From NCBI GenBank assembly GCA_964609085.1, contig CAZSRZ010000004.1, positions 34,565 through 98,564 of the forward strand: a stretch of 64,000 bases of DNA, read 5' to 3'. Shown here piece by piece: positions 15,951 to 25,228 of the stretch (position 1 is the stretch's first letter; each line of letters opens with the position of its first letter). Origin of the DNA: JANPLG01 sp964609085. GTDB lineage: Bacteria; Armatimonadota; SYMT01. The position numbers and the translations under genes are program-made. Below the pieces are notes generated by a model, which did not search any database, was not told the origin of the DNA, and worked only from the letters and a program-made list of their open reading frames with translations.

Positions 15951-18097
15951 GCCCGCCTCCCGAAGAGTTGGGCGAGCATCGTCTCCGCGAGCATCAGGCA
16001 AAGGGCGGCGATCAGGCAGTGTCGCCACAGCTCGACGCCCTGACGGGAGCGGCTGAGGGCGCTGAGCATGTCCTCGTTGGCGTCGACCCACTCCCAACCT
16101 GGGAAGGGCATCTCGCGGCGGAGCGCAGACTCCCCTCTCACCCGGAGGTCTGACTCCGCGGTATCCCGGTTGACGGCGAACGCATCCTTCGTGCCGTCCT
16201 CGATTTGCAGGCTGTAGAACCCTGCGTGCGACGGATCCTCCAGGCTGACGACAGCGCCCCGATCGTCCACGATGGGTCGAATCACGGTCAACGCACCCCG
16301 TGGATCCGTCAGCGTGGTCTTGCGCCCCGCCTCGGCCAGTGGGATAGGCCTGATCAGCGTCTGGCCCACCAGGCCGTTGCGTGTGCCGTCCGTGCCGGAA
16401 GCGAGGTACGCCACGAGCTGGTGGAGCATCGGCAGGAAGAAGGGCCGCGCCGGCAGATCGTTCCATTCCAGGTCAGCCGTGCTTGGCACGAGAATCACCC
16501 GGCCCAGCCCAAACGTCTTCTCCACCATAGCCGGGTCACCCGTGGTGAAGCGCCCCATCACCCGGACTGTCCGATCCCCCTCCGCCGGTTCCAGCCGGTA
16601 ATGGCGGCGAAAGAGGGCCGTGCTCACGTCCACATCCTGCGCGCTCTTGAAGCGCTGCAGCGCGGGATGGTCAAACGTGGCCGGATCGAGGAACGCCTGG
16701 TCGGGAACCTGCATGCCAATCCGGGCAGGGCTGAGGCTGGGGGAGGCCTGCAGCAGGTCACGGTTGAACAGCGCGGGGTCGGTGCGGCTCCCAAGGAAAA
16801 ACACCAGCCCGCCGCCATTCTGCACGAACTCGGCCAGATTACGGCGATCCCGATCCTGCACCGCGTTCACGTCCGACAGCACCACCACGTCGTAATCCGG
16901 CAGGTTGGCGGAACCGAGTCCACCGGCACCGATCACCGTCCGCGGTTCGATCGCTGCGGGTTCGGCACCCCGATCGCCGGGGGGTGCCAGCGCGAGGTTG
17001 AGAAAGAAGCCCGCGTCCTTCTGCGGGTTACTGATGTTCGGCTTGCCATTGACGATGAGGATGCGGACCGACTCTCGCACCCGCAGGCCGAGGTACGCCC
17101 GATCGTCCGCGGGCAGGTTGTCCTCCGGGATGCGCACGGTGCATCGGTGGACGCCCGGGCGGTCGAACAGGTGGCTGAACGTCACGAGCGCGCCCTGCCC
17201 CGGATCAATGTCGACGCGCTGAGCAGAGTCAGTGGATTTGCCGTCGATTTCCAGGGTCGCGAGCACGTTGCGCATCGGCTGCCGGCCGTAGTTGACAATG
17301 CGGGCCTGGATCCGGGCCGCTGATCGCGCCGTGGCCAGTCCTCGCGCAGCCTGAACCCACTCCACCGCGCCGTTCGATGCGGGTGAGGGATCGCGCACCG
17401 GTAGGAACATCACTCTGCCCAGCTTGCAGAGCGCCTCCCACGCCGCCGTATCCTTCCCCTTGCCTTCCCATCCGGACGCCTGACAGTCACCGATCAAAAA
17501 GATCTCGCGGTTGATCGACGACGACTCCCCGGCTATCTCCAGCGCCATTCGGGCGGCCTTGCCGTAGTTAGTGGTCTGGTCGGAGAGTGTCAAGCGGTCG
17601 ATTGCCGCCACCGCGCTCTTGAGATCGAGCGTCGGCTTTCGAATCACAGCGCGGGGCGGGTCAGAGGCGAGCACGACGCTCACCGAGTCACCCTGCCGGA
17701 GACCGCGAGCGACCAGGTCGTGAGCTCGCTTCACGGCGCGGGTCCACTCGCTGCCCGATCGCCCTGCGGGGGCATACCCCATGCTGTAGCTGTTGTCGAG
17801 CAGGATGATGGCGTGGACCGAGCCGCGGGCCTGCATCAAGCCGGCGCTGGAGGCCCTGGCTACGGGGCGGGAGACAGCCAGCACCACCAGCGCGATGATC
17901 AGGCACCGCAGCAACAGGAGCAGGAGCTGCTCGATAAGCAGGCGTCGGCTGCGGTTCCGCTGGCTGAGCTTCAGGAACTCCATCGCGCCCCAGTGCACCA
18001 CCCGAAATCGCTTCCGTTGGAGCAGGTGGATGATGATGGGGATGCTGACGAGCGACAGCCCGGCCAGAAAAGCGCCGTTGAGGAAGTTGAGGATCAT
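15947..18097 (-). CDS. BatA-like membrane protein with VWA domain
   Basis: 716 residues. The N terminus (FLAGLSLVSIPIIIHLLQRKR, then VHWGAMEFLKLSQRNRSRR) is the classic BatA N-terminal hairpin. A second membrane helix at about 54-75 and a VWA domain with DNSYSMG at 101-107 (DxSxS metal site) follow. A long beta-rich region and a C-terminal helix near the end (LIAALCLMLAETMLAQ) complete it. BatA/B proteins work with MoxR AAA ATPases in the envelope. The start lies 5 nt from the DUF58 stop and its own stop overlaps the next VWA gene by 4 nt, so the two are translationally coupled. Confidence 0.9.
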   Translation of the reverse strand: MILNFLNGAFLAGLSLVSIPIIIHLLQRKRFRVVHWGAMEFLKLSQRNRSRRLLIEQLLLLLLRCLIIALVVLAVSRPVARASSAGLMQARGSVHAIILLDNSYSMGYAPAGRSGSEWTRAVKRAHDLVARGLRQGDSVSVVLASDPPRAVIRKPTLDLKSAVAAIDRLTLSDQTTNYGKAARMALEIAGESSSINREIFLIGDCQASGWEGKGKDTAAWEALCKLGRVMFLPVRDPSPASNGAVEWVQAARGLATARSAARIQARIVNYGRQPMRNVLATLEIDGKSTDSAQRVDIDPGQGALVTFSHLFDRPGVHRCTVRIPEDNLPADDRAYLGLRVRESVRILIVNGKPNISNPQKDAGFFLNLALAPPGDRGAEPAAIEPRTVIGAGGLGSANLPDYDVVVLSDVNAVQDRDRRNLAEFVQNGGGLVFFLGSRTDPALFNRDLLQASPSLSPARIGMQVPDQAFLDPATFDHPALQRFKSAQDVDVSTALFRRHYRLEPAEGDRTVRVMGRFTTGDPAMVEKTFGLGRVILVPSTADLEWNDLPARPFFLPMLHQLVAYLASGTDGTRNGLVGQTLIRPIPLAEAGRKTTLTDPRGALTVIRPIVDDRGAVVSLEDPSHAGFYSLQIEDGTKDAFAVNRDTAESDLRVRGESALRREMPFPGWEWVDANEDMLSALSRSRQGVELWRHCLIAALCLMLAETMLAQLFGRRA

Positions 18098-18102
18098 GCC
18101 GC

Positions 18103-19002
18103 TTACTTCCGCATTCTTCCGGCAAGGTAGCGCGACAGCAGGTCCGTGGGGCTGGCGTCGGTCGTCATCCGCATCAAGTCGACCTGCATCTCCGCGCAGC
18201 CTTTTTCCAACTCCTGGCAGAAGGCATTGAACTGGCTGAGATACTCCTGCCGGATGCCGCGCGGGTCCACCAGGATCTCCGGCTCCAATTCCAGGCCTTC
18301 GAATTTGGTGAGGTCATCGAACGGGAAGTTGATCTCGTCGGGGTCCAGAACGTGGAGGACCAGCACCTCGTGCTTCCGGTAGCGGAAGTGTCGGATGCCT
18401 TCCAGCACTTCGCGAGCATCGCCGAAGAGATCCGAGAGGATCACCACGAAACCACGTCGCTTCAGTTCTTCAGCCATGTGGTGAAACGTGGCTCCGAGGC
18501 CGGTTTTTGGGGCGCTCTGGGCGGTGACCATCTCCTCAAGCAGTTGCGTGTAGTGGCTGGCGGTTCCCCGGGGCGGGATGATCTTCTGGACGCCGTCGTT
18601 GAAGAGCCCTAGCCCCACCGCGTCGCGCTGCTGCACCAGCAGTGCGGCGAACGCCGAGGCGATGAGGCAGGCGAAGTCGTACTTGCTGTACTTGCGCTTC
18701 ACGCCCTGGTAGCGCATGGATTCGCTGGTATCCAGGAGCAGGTAGGCCTTGAGGTTGGTCTCTTCCTCGAACTCCTTGACGTAGTACCGATCCGAGCGAG
18801 CCACCACCTTCCAGTCGATCGTCCGGATTTCGTCGCCGGGGGTGTACTCGCGATGCTGCGCGAATTCCACGCTGAAACCGTGGTACGGGCTCTGGTGCAT
18901 GCCCGAGATCACGCCTTCCATGACCTCGCGGGCATGCAACTCCAGGCGTGAAACGGCACTCAGGATCTCAGGATCGCTGAGTTGCTGCTGCGTTAGGGGC
19001 AT
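18103..19002 (-). CDS. DUF58 protein
   Basis: 299 residues, a full-length DUF58 protein. It contains GDEIRTIDWKVVARSDRYYVKEFEEE in spaced form (the family signature Ix-x-IDWKxxAR-x4-YVKxFEEE) and a VWA-like core with DTSESMRYQG. DUF58 proteins nearly always accompany MoxR ATPases and membrane VWA proteins, and are thought to be adaptors between ATPase and membrane complex. It lies 30 nt after the MoxR stop and 5 nt before the BatA-like gene. There is no membrane segment. Confidence 0.93.
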   Translation of the reverse strand: MPLTQQQLSDPEILSAVSRLELHAREVMEGVISGMHQSPYHGFSVEFAQHREYTPGDEIRTIDWKVVARSDRYYVKEFEEETNLKAYLLLDTSESMRYQGVKRKYSKYDFACLIASAFAALLVQQRDAVGLGLFNDGVQKIIPPRGTASHYTQLLEEMVTAQSAPKTGLGATFHHMAEELKRRGFVVILSDLFGDAREVLEGIRHFRYRKHEVLVLHVLDPDEINFPFDDLTKFEGLELEPEILVDPRGIRQEYLSQFNAFCQELEKGCAEMQVDLMRMTTDASPTDLLSRYLAGRMRK

Positions 19003-19032
19003 CCGATCTTTCGCTTCGAGCTGGAGCCGGGA

Positions 19033-20106
<1,074 letters not shown>

Positions 20107-20121
20107 GTTCACTCCTTCATC

Positions 20122-20138
20122 GCCCGCACTGCGCGGGC
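20122..20138. other. Hairpin in the moxR leader
   Basis: The perfect 6-bp stem GCCCGC / GCGGGC with a 5-nt loop sits just upstream of the moxR ribosome binding site. It could modulate translation or mark a processing point between the toroid genes and moxR. Confidence 0.3.
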
Positions 20139-20201
20139 AAACAAATGACGGGGGCGCGTTGCCCGCAGGCTGCCGGCGCCGTTCATGGACCCATACATAC
20201 G

Positions 20202-21308
20202 CTAGAGCGACTTCCTGCAGTTTGCGAGAGCGATCAACGCATAGCCGGTCACCAGATCCGGCATATCCTCCCGCCATCGCGGAACGGTGTTCACCCAAGA
20301 GCCGTCCGCCCGCTGTCGAGCCAGGATAGACTTCGCCAATTCCGCGGCCCAGAGGTGTTTCTTCCCGCTGGAGTCAGTAAAGACCTTCTCACCCCACACG
20401 GCCAGGGTCTTCGACATGGTGTGGTAGTAGTAGTAGAGCCCATCATTCCCCATCCGTGGATGGCTGTTGGCGTCGAAATTGGCCCGCAGCCAGCCCAGCG
20501 CGGAAGTGATGCGAGGATCGGACCGTCCGACGTTGCTGTAGAGGAGGCTCTTGAGACCCGCGTAGGTCATGCTGCCGTAGCTGGAGTGCGGGGACCGGGT
20601 GTACTCGTCGGCCTTGCTCTCACCACTGGACGCGTAGACGAAACCGCCGTCCTTGCCCGCCCAAGCCTGGTCATTGCTCTCGGAGCGATTCTGACACCGC
20701 TGAAGGAAGATGACGGCCTTACGGAAGACCTCCGCGTTCTGCGGGTAGCCGGTCTCCTTCAGCGCCTCAAGCGCGTTCTGGAGATTGGAGAGGTCCGGAT
20801 TGTCTTCCTTCGAGCCGTACCCGATGCCGCCATACTGACGGTCCCCGGGCTTGAACCCCTCCTCCTCATCGAACTGGGAGCGAGCAAGGAACCCTTGAGC
20901 CCTCTTCACGATGTCCACGTACTTCGGATTGCGGGTGGCGTGGAGAGCCGTCATGGAGAGCGCAGTGTTGTAATTCGGCAGCGCTTGCGCCGGACCCAGG
21001 CTGTCGGTGTAGATCGCCCCGGTCGGTTTTGCCAACCCGGCAAGATAGGTACAGGCGCGGTTGACCGCTGGGTCCTTGTCCGTGATGCCGTTCCGGAGGA
21101 ATCCGAGCACGATCACCGCCGTGATCCCCGGATACTGCTGCCACGATCCGTCCGGACGTTGGGTTTTCCGGAGGAATGCTTGACCCCGCGCGACGGATCG
21201 ATCAAGAGCGGATCGACTCCCGGCTGCAGACTGTCCGGCCGGGGCAACGCCGGAAGCCGTGACCCAGGCCAGCATCGTCAGCGAGAGGATCCCCATTCTA
21301 GTTCTCAT
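20202..21308 (-). CDS. Secreted alpha/alpha-toroid protein (prenyltransferase/squalene-cyclase repeat family)
   Basis: 368 residues from the ATG at 21308, followed by a signal peptide (MGILSLTMLAWVTASGVAPAG). It has recurrent QRPDGSW / KDGGF type repeats: RKTQRPDGSWQQYPGI near the start and RQRADGSWVNTVPRW near the end. These build a barrel of paired helices as in squalene cyclase and protein prenyltransferases. The catalytic DxDD motif of true cyclases is not visible, so a binding or structural role is more likely than terpene synthesis. It is a paralogue of the gene at 24098-25228. It is the last gene before moxR, 95 nt away. Confidence 0.8.
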   Translation of the reverse strand: MRTRMGILSLTMLAWVTASGVAPAGQSAAGSRSALDRSVARGQAFLRKTQRPDGSWQQYPGITAVIVLGFLRNGITDKDPAVNRACTYLAGLAKPTGAIYTDSLGPAQALPNYNTALSMTALHATRNPKYVDIVKRAQGFLARSQFDEEEGFKPGDRQYGGIGYGSKEDNPDLSNLQNALEALKETGYPQNAEVFRKAVIFLQRCQNRSESNDQAWAGKDGGFVYASSGESKADEYTRSPHSSYGSMTYAGLKSLLYSNVGRSDPRITSALGWLRANFDANSHPRMGNDGLYYYYHTMSKTLAVWGEKVFTDSSGKKHLWAAELAKSILARQRADGSWVNTVPRWREDMPDLVTGYALIALANCRKSL

Positions 21309-21359
21309 CGGAACTCGTCCTTCCGTCTCCCTCGGGTGACCGTTTCCGACCACAACACT

Positions 21360-22205
21360 TCAGACGCGCTCCGCCCGCAGGAGTCGCACTACGCCGAACA
21401 AACACAACACCCCCATCACCAGATAGCAGCCAAAGCTCTGCCAGAGTGGCGGATAGACGAAGAAGTAGTCTGCGGCGCGCACGTGCTCATAGATCCAACC
21501 GAAGCGGAGCACGTCGGTACCGAGGCTGCCCGCGGCCGCGGTGACAGGGTTCATCAGCAGCGCCGCATAGATCCAGGGCGACGGGTCCCGCAGGTGCCGG
21601 TAGAACACGTCCATCCATCCGATGGCGCAGGTGAACAGGCCGAGGAGACCCATCGCCAGGGCGAACACCCACGCTCGTCGCCGGAGCCCTCCTGCCAGCA
21701 TTCCGAGGGCTCCAAATGCCGTGGCCTCGGCCAGCAGCAGGGCGTGGGCCGACGTTGCCTCCACCAATCCGTAGGCGCGAGTCAACACTCCGGCGGCCGT
21801 CGCCGCAACCAGCGACAATCCGATGAACGTCAGGATCGGCCGCATGGATTCCAGTAGCGCGCCGCCCACGATCTGCCATGGGGACAGTAACGTGCGGCGA
21901 TATTCATCCGTCAACCCCTGCTCCCGCATTCCGTGCCACATGTGGCCCGTGCGGACGGCGGCCCAGGGCAGCACGACCAGACCCTCAGCCAGGATCAGCA
22001 CCTGAAGCCAGCGAGTCAGGGTCGGGACATGAAGCAGCGAGTAGTCGTCGAGTTCGAACCAGAATCGCTGCAGGACCGCCGCCAGGACGCCGACCACGAG
22101 GAGAAGGACCAGCACCACCCACACACGACTCTCCCGTGCGAGGAGCCGCCGCGCGTGTCGACTGACGGGGTTCGTGTCGCGGTCCGGAAACGTCCGCTGC
22201 GTCAT
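21360..22205 (-). CDS. Polytopic membrane protein, ABC-2-permease-like
   Basis: 281 residues with about six hydrophobic segments, beginning with RVWVVLVLLLVVGVLAAVLQRF and ending VMGVLCLFGVVRLLRAERV. The stretch GMREQGLTDEYRRTLLSPWQIVGGALLESMRP resembles the cytoplasmic loop of ABC-2 family permeases, where the ATPase would contact. No ABC ATPase gene is adjacent, so this is structural resemblance only. Its start overlaps the YdjY-domain stop by 4 nt (ATGA), so it belongs to the same operon. Confidence 0.6.
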   Translation of the reverse strand: MTQRTFPDRDTNPVSRHARRLLARESRVWVVLVLLLVVGVLAAVLQRFWFELDDYSLLHVPTLTRWLQVLILAEGLVVLPWAAVRTGHMWHGMREQGLTDEYRRTLLSPWQIVGGALLESMRPILTFIGLSLVAATAAGVLTRAYGLVEATSAHALLLAEATAFGALGMLAGGLRRRAWVFALAMGLLGLFTCAIGWMDVFYRHLRDPSPWIYAALLMNPVTAAAGSLGTDVLRFGWIYEHVRAADYFFVYPPLWQSFGCYLVMGVLCLFGVVRLLRAERV

Positions 22206-22903
22206 GGCCCAGATGTCGGCGGAGGGACGGCCTGGAAGGTCACCGTGACGGGCGTCTTCACCGGCGGCACCACCCGCAAGTTGGCCTTGTAGGCGGCGTC
22301 ATCGGAGCCGGTTGGGAGCGCGTTATTGATGATGGCTGCGGGATCCCGATAGCTGGCGATCAACGACAACTCCCGGTCGGCCACGAAGCCGTCGGCATCG
22401 ATTCTCGATCCACTGAAGACCCAGGCGCCACGAGGCATGGGTTGTTTCCGGGTGATATCCCAGATCATCTGTTCCGCCTGAGCGCGGACTCGCCGGAGCG
22501 CCCTCACCCACGAAACGCTGATCGACACCGGGGAACCGAGGGGCAACCGGGAATCCCCTTGCTGCTCGAGGCCGCCCTTCGGCTCCATACCAAGCAGGAT
22601 CAGCCCCAACTGTAGGTGCAGCGGCCGAACGTCGAGGCGCAGCAGGCTCTCGTGCAGTTTCCCTCCCGGGGCGACGGCGAAGTACTCGATCGCCTCCCGA
22701 TCCATGTTCACGGCACCGGAGCAGGTGGCGGTCCGGCTTGCGAGATCGATGGTCAGCTTCCCCAACCGATAGCGGTTTTCACCTATCTTCACAGCCTCGC
22801 CCGGGAGATCCGGACCTGCAGGGGCGGCCAGCGGCCGGCGAGATTCCGCTTCCGGGAGCGCAGCGCAGGCGATGGCCAGCAGCAACCCGATCAGCGGCCT
22901 CAT
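22202..22903 (-). CDS. Secreted YdjY-domain protein
   Basis: 233 residues from the ATG at 22903, with a GGGAG motif about 10 nt upstream. A signal peptide (LIGLLLAIACAALPEAES) is followed by a domain with REAIEYFAVAPGGKLHESLL and LHLQLGLILLGMEP. The G-G-K-x-H-E-S motif is the core of the YdjY family, common in Planctomycetes and relatives. Function is unknown; I note only that His and Glu in the motif could bind metal. It lies between the NPCBM-like gene (37-nt gap) and the membrane protein (4-nt overlap). Confidence 0.75.
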   Translation of the reverse strand: MRPLIGLLLAIACAALPEAESRRPLAAPAGPDLPGEAVKIGENRYRLGKLTIDLASRTATCSGAVNMDREAIEYFAVAPGGKLHESLLRLDVRPLHLQLGLILLGMEPKGGLEQQGDSRLPLGSPVSISVSWVRALRRVRAQAEQMIWDITRKQPMPRGAWVFSGSRIDADGFVADRELSLIASYRDPAAIINNALPTGSDDAAYKANLRVVPPVKTPVTVTFQAVPPPTSGP

Positions 22904-22940
22904 CGCGGACGGACTCCCAGGGCACATCGACCGAACCTGG

Positions 22941-24092
22941 TCACGGGCGCAGGAGACGTGCATCCGCCCAGTCGGCTTGATCCCCTACGTCACCCTGATC
23001 GGCGTAGTCGACCTCCAGCCGGAGCAGCAGCACTCCCTTCATCGGCAGGTCCAGGCGAACCGGAGCATCTCCTCCCCGCTGCACGGCGGTCTCCAGCAGC
23101 AGCTTGTCATCCCCGAAGACGCGGAAGACGACGCTGCCCTGGGCACCGACCGCGTCATCCAGAGCGCAGAGGGCGCGAAATCGATCGAAGCCTCCGTCAA
23201 GCGTGTAGGTGACCGTGCTCCGGCTCTGCATGCCGAGCCCGCGAGGATAGGTCTTCCCTCGCAAGCGCAGCGGTCGGCCCGCCACCGTCTTGTTGGTCTG
23301 GATGGGCCTGCCGTCGTCCAGGTACGGGATGACCTTTGTCTCAGCGGGTTTCAGGTCCGTCAGGTAGATCACCTTGCCGTTCTTGATCTCCAGACGAGCC
23401 ATCGAAGTGATGGGGACGGCGAGTTCAGAGCCCCACCCCAACCTCATGGTCAGGGCGTCGGCATCGATCTTGACGAACTGACCACTCAGGCGCTCGTCGT
23501 TGCCGAGATCGACGAGCATTGCCGTACCTCGTGCTTCCGACTCGCGCTGTTGCGGGGCAAAGGCCATCCCGAGCACTCGGGCGATGTCGACGGGCACCAC
23601 GGTCCCACCGACGTTGATGCGAACCTTCCCGCCGACGACCCCCTCAATCTCCCCCTCCACGCGATCCGTGGCGAGGAAGATCGTGTCCCGGCGGACAGGT
23701 CCCGGAAGCGCGGCTTTGTCCTGAATCCGGATCGCCGCGCACCACCCGATCGGGGCCGTGACGCTTCCCCACCCGGCGCTGATCTTCACCTGCCGGGATG
23801 AGGGGAACGAGACCTTTCCGAACATCTGATCCCCATTGTGGAGACGGACAGAGGGCACTGTCGACTTGCCGGGGGTCTTGCCGAAATCCACGTCAAGCAG
23901 GTCCTGAATGGCCAACTCCTCCGTTCCACCGGCGTGCGCGATGCTCAGCCGTTGGCCGTCCGCGGTGCCTTTGATCGAGCTGCCCAGCAGGGTTCGGCCG
24001 TCAGCCAGAAGCACCGTGGCATCTCCGGCTGCCGCCGGCACGGCCAGAGCGAGGGCCGCCAGGAAGAGGGGGACGCGACGCGCCAGTCTCAT
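22941..24092 (-). CDS. Secreted protein with C-terminal NPCBM/NEW2-like carbohydrate-binding domain
   Basis: 383 residues from the ATG at 24092, 5 nt after the upstream stop. A signal peptide ends near AAAGD. The middle has small beta-barrel repeats: VLLADGRTLLGSSIKG, VRLHNGDQMFGKV, RVEGEIEGVVGGKVRI and DERLSGQFVKIDADALTMR. These are Sm-like or SH3-like strand pairs repeated four times. The last 140 residues, with GKTYPRGLGMQSRSTVTYTL and FRALCALDDAVGAQGSVVFRVFGD, match the NPCBM/NEW2 pattern of galactose-binding-like domains. It probably binds glycan or peptidoglycan in the envelope. Confidence 0.75.
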   Translation of the reverse strand: MRLARRVPLFLAALALAVPAAAGDATVLLADGRTLLGSSIKGTADGQRLSIAHAGGTEELAIQDLLDVDFGKTPGKSTVPSVRLHNGDQMFGKVSFPSSRQVKISAGWGSVTAPIGWCAAIRIQDKAALPGPVRRDTIFLATDRVEGEIEGVVGGKVRINVGGTVVPVDIARVLGMAFAPQQRESEARGTAMLVDLGNDERLSGQFVKIDADALTMRLGWGSELAVPITSMARLEIKNGKVIYLTDLKPAETKVIPYLDDGRPIQTNKTVAGRPLRLRGKTYPRGLGMQSRSTVTYTLDGGFDRFRALCALDDAVGAQGSVVFRVFGDDKLLLETAVQRGGDAPVRLDLPMKGVLLLRLEVDYADQGDVGDQADWADARLLRP

Positions 24093-24097
24093 GGGGC

Positions 24098-25228
24098 CTA
24101 CTTCTGATAGATCGGGAGAAGTGCGGCAGGCACCTGCAGGGCGAGGATGCCCATGGCGGTGGCATACGAATAACCGGGGCCGTCGTACCAGCTCCCGTCG
24201 GGCCGCTGGGTGCCGACCAGGTACTCGGCAACCTTGGGGTACCAGTGGCGATGGTACTTGCCGCCGGCCTGATACATCGCCTGGGTACCGTAGTAGAGTG
24301 CGTAGAAGATGTGGGAATCCCGGGAGCCCGGCGATCGCTGCATCAGGTACTCGAGGCCCCGCTTGCACTCATCCGAATCCCGCTCACCCATGACGATGAG
24401 GGCAAGAACCCCCGCACCCGTCCTCGCCTGTCCGGAGCCCCTGGTGCCGGCGATGTAGCTGAAACCGCCATCCGGATTGACCGCGCATCGCTTCACATAC
24501 TCGATCGCTCTGGCTGTCGTATCCCTGGGCACGCGAATGCCCGCGTTGGCGGCGGCCCGGAGGGCCATGATCTGACAGATCACCACGCTGATATCGGCGT
24601 CCGCCACGCGTGGTTGGTATCGCCACCCGCCCTCGCTGTTCTGGGTGCGCAAGATCAGGGCGACCGCGTTATCCAACCGGTCGCGCAGGTCCATGCGCCG
24701 GGTCATGCCGTAAAGCTCGGCTAGCGCCAGAGTGGCAAACCCGTGGCCGTACATCGGTGGGCCAGCCGAGGACGTGGGGTTGTAGATCAGGCCGGTGCGC
24801 TGGCAGTGCTTGGCCAGATAGTCCGTCGCCTTCCGCAGCACCTCACCGTACATGCCGCGATCGGGCTGGTGCCCAGCGGACATGAAGCTCATGGCGCAGA
24901 GGCCCACGATGCCGACGTCCGAGCTGTAGCGAGAATCGCCCCAAGCGCCATCCGCGCTCTGGGAGCCTGCCAGGTACTTCAGCGCCTTCTTTACCGCGGC
25001 TTCCGTCTTTGGGGTGCCGAGATAGTCTCGCTCGTCCGAGTCGAGAGCCCCCGTGCGGTCCTGTAGGGTGAATCCCGTACCGGACAGCGTCTTCTTCACG
25101 GGCGGCTTGGCTGGGGCAGGCTTCTTCTTTTGCGCCGCAGCCGGCAGCACGGCGCACGCCAACACCACGGTCGCCGCGATGAGTCGCGCCTGGACCCTGC
25201 GGCAACCCGCCGCGTTTGCGTGCAGCAT
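24098..25228 (-). CDS. Secreted alpha/alpha-toroid protein, paralogue of the 20.2-kb gene
   Basis: 376 residues. A signal peptide ends around AAAQ, followed by a KKKPAPAKPPVKK linker. Helical repeats carry YLAGSQSADGAWGD, RTQNSEGGWRYQP, CAVNPDGGFSYI and VGTQRPDGSWYDG, the squalene-cyclase/prenyltransferase beta repeat (Q-x-x-D-G-x-W). The DxDD acid motif is not evident. The ATG shares its A with the stop of the Gln-rich gene (TGATG), so translation is coupled. As with its paralogue, I infer a scaffold or ligand-binding barrel rather than a cyclase. Confidence 0.8.
   Translation of the reverse strand: MLHANAAGCRRVQARLIAATVVLACAVLPAAAQKKKPAPAKPPVKKTLSGTGFTLQDRTGALDSDERDYLGTPKTEAAVKKALKYLAGSQSADGAWGDSRYSSDVGIVGLCAMSFMSAGHQPDRGMYGEVLRKATDYLAKHCQRTGLIYNPTSSAGPPMYGHGFATLALAELYGMTRRMDLRDRLDNAVALILRTQNSEGGWRYQPRVADADISVVICQIMALRAAANAGIRVPRDTTARAIEYVKRCAVNPDGGFSYIAGTRGSGQARTGAGVLALIVMGERDSDECKRGLEYLMQRSPGSRDSHIFYALYYGTQAMYQAGGKYHRHWYPKVAEYLVGTQRPDGSWYDGPGYSYATAMGILALQVPAALLPIYQK

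Noticed and set aside
15951..16466. Upstream extension of the VWA gene at 13566
   Set aside because: Overlaps the BatA-like gene in another frame; the GTG at 15950 with a good ribosome binding site and GTGA coupling is preferred.
20145..21857. 570-codon plus-strand frame
   Set aside because: Covers two recognisable minus-strand genes with signal peptide or membrane segments; no family features.
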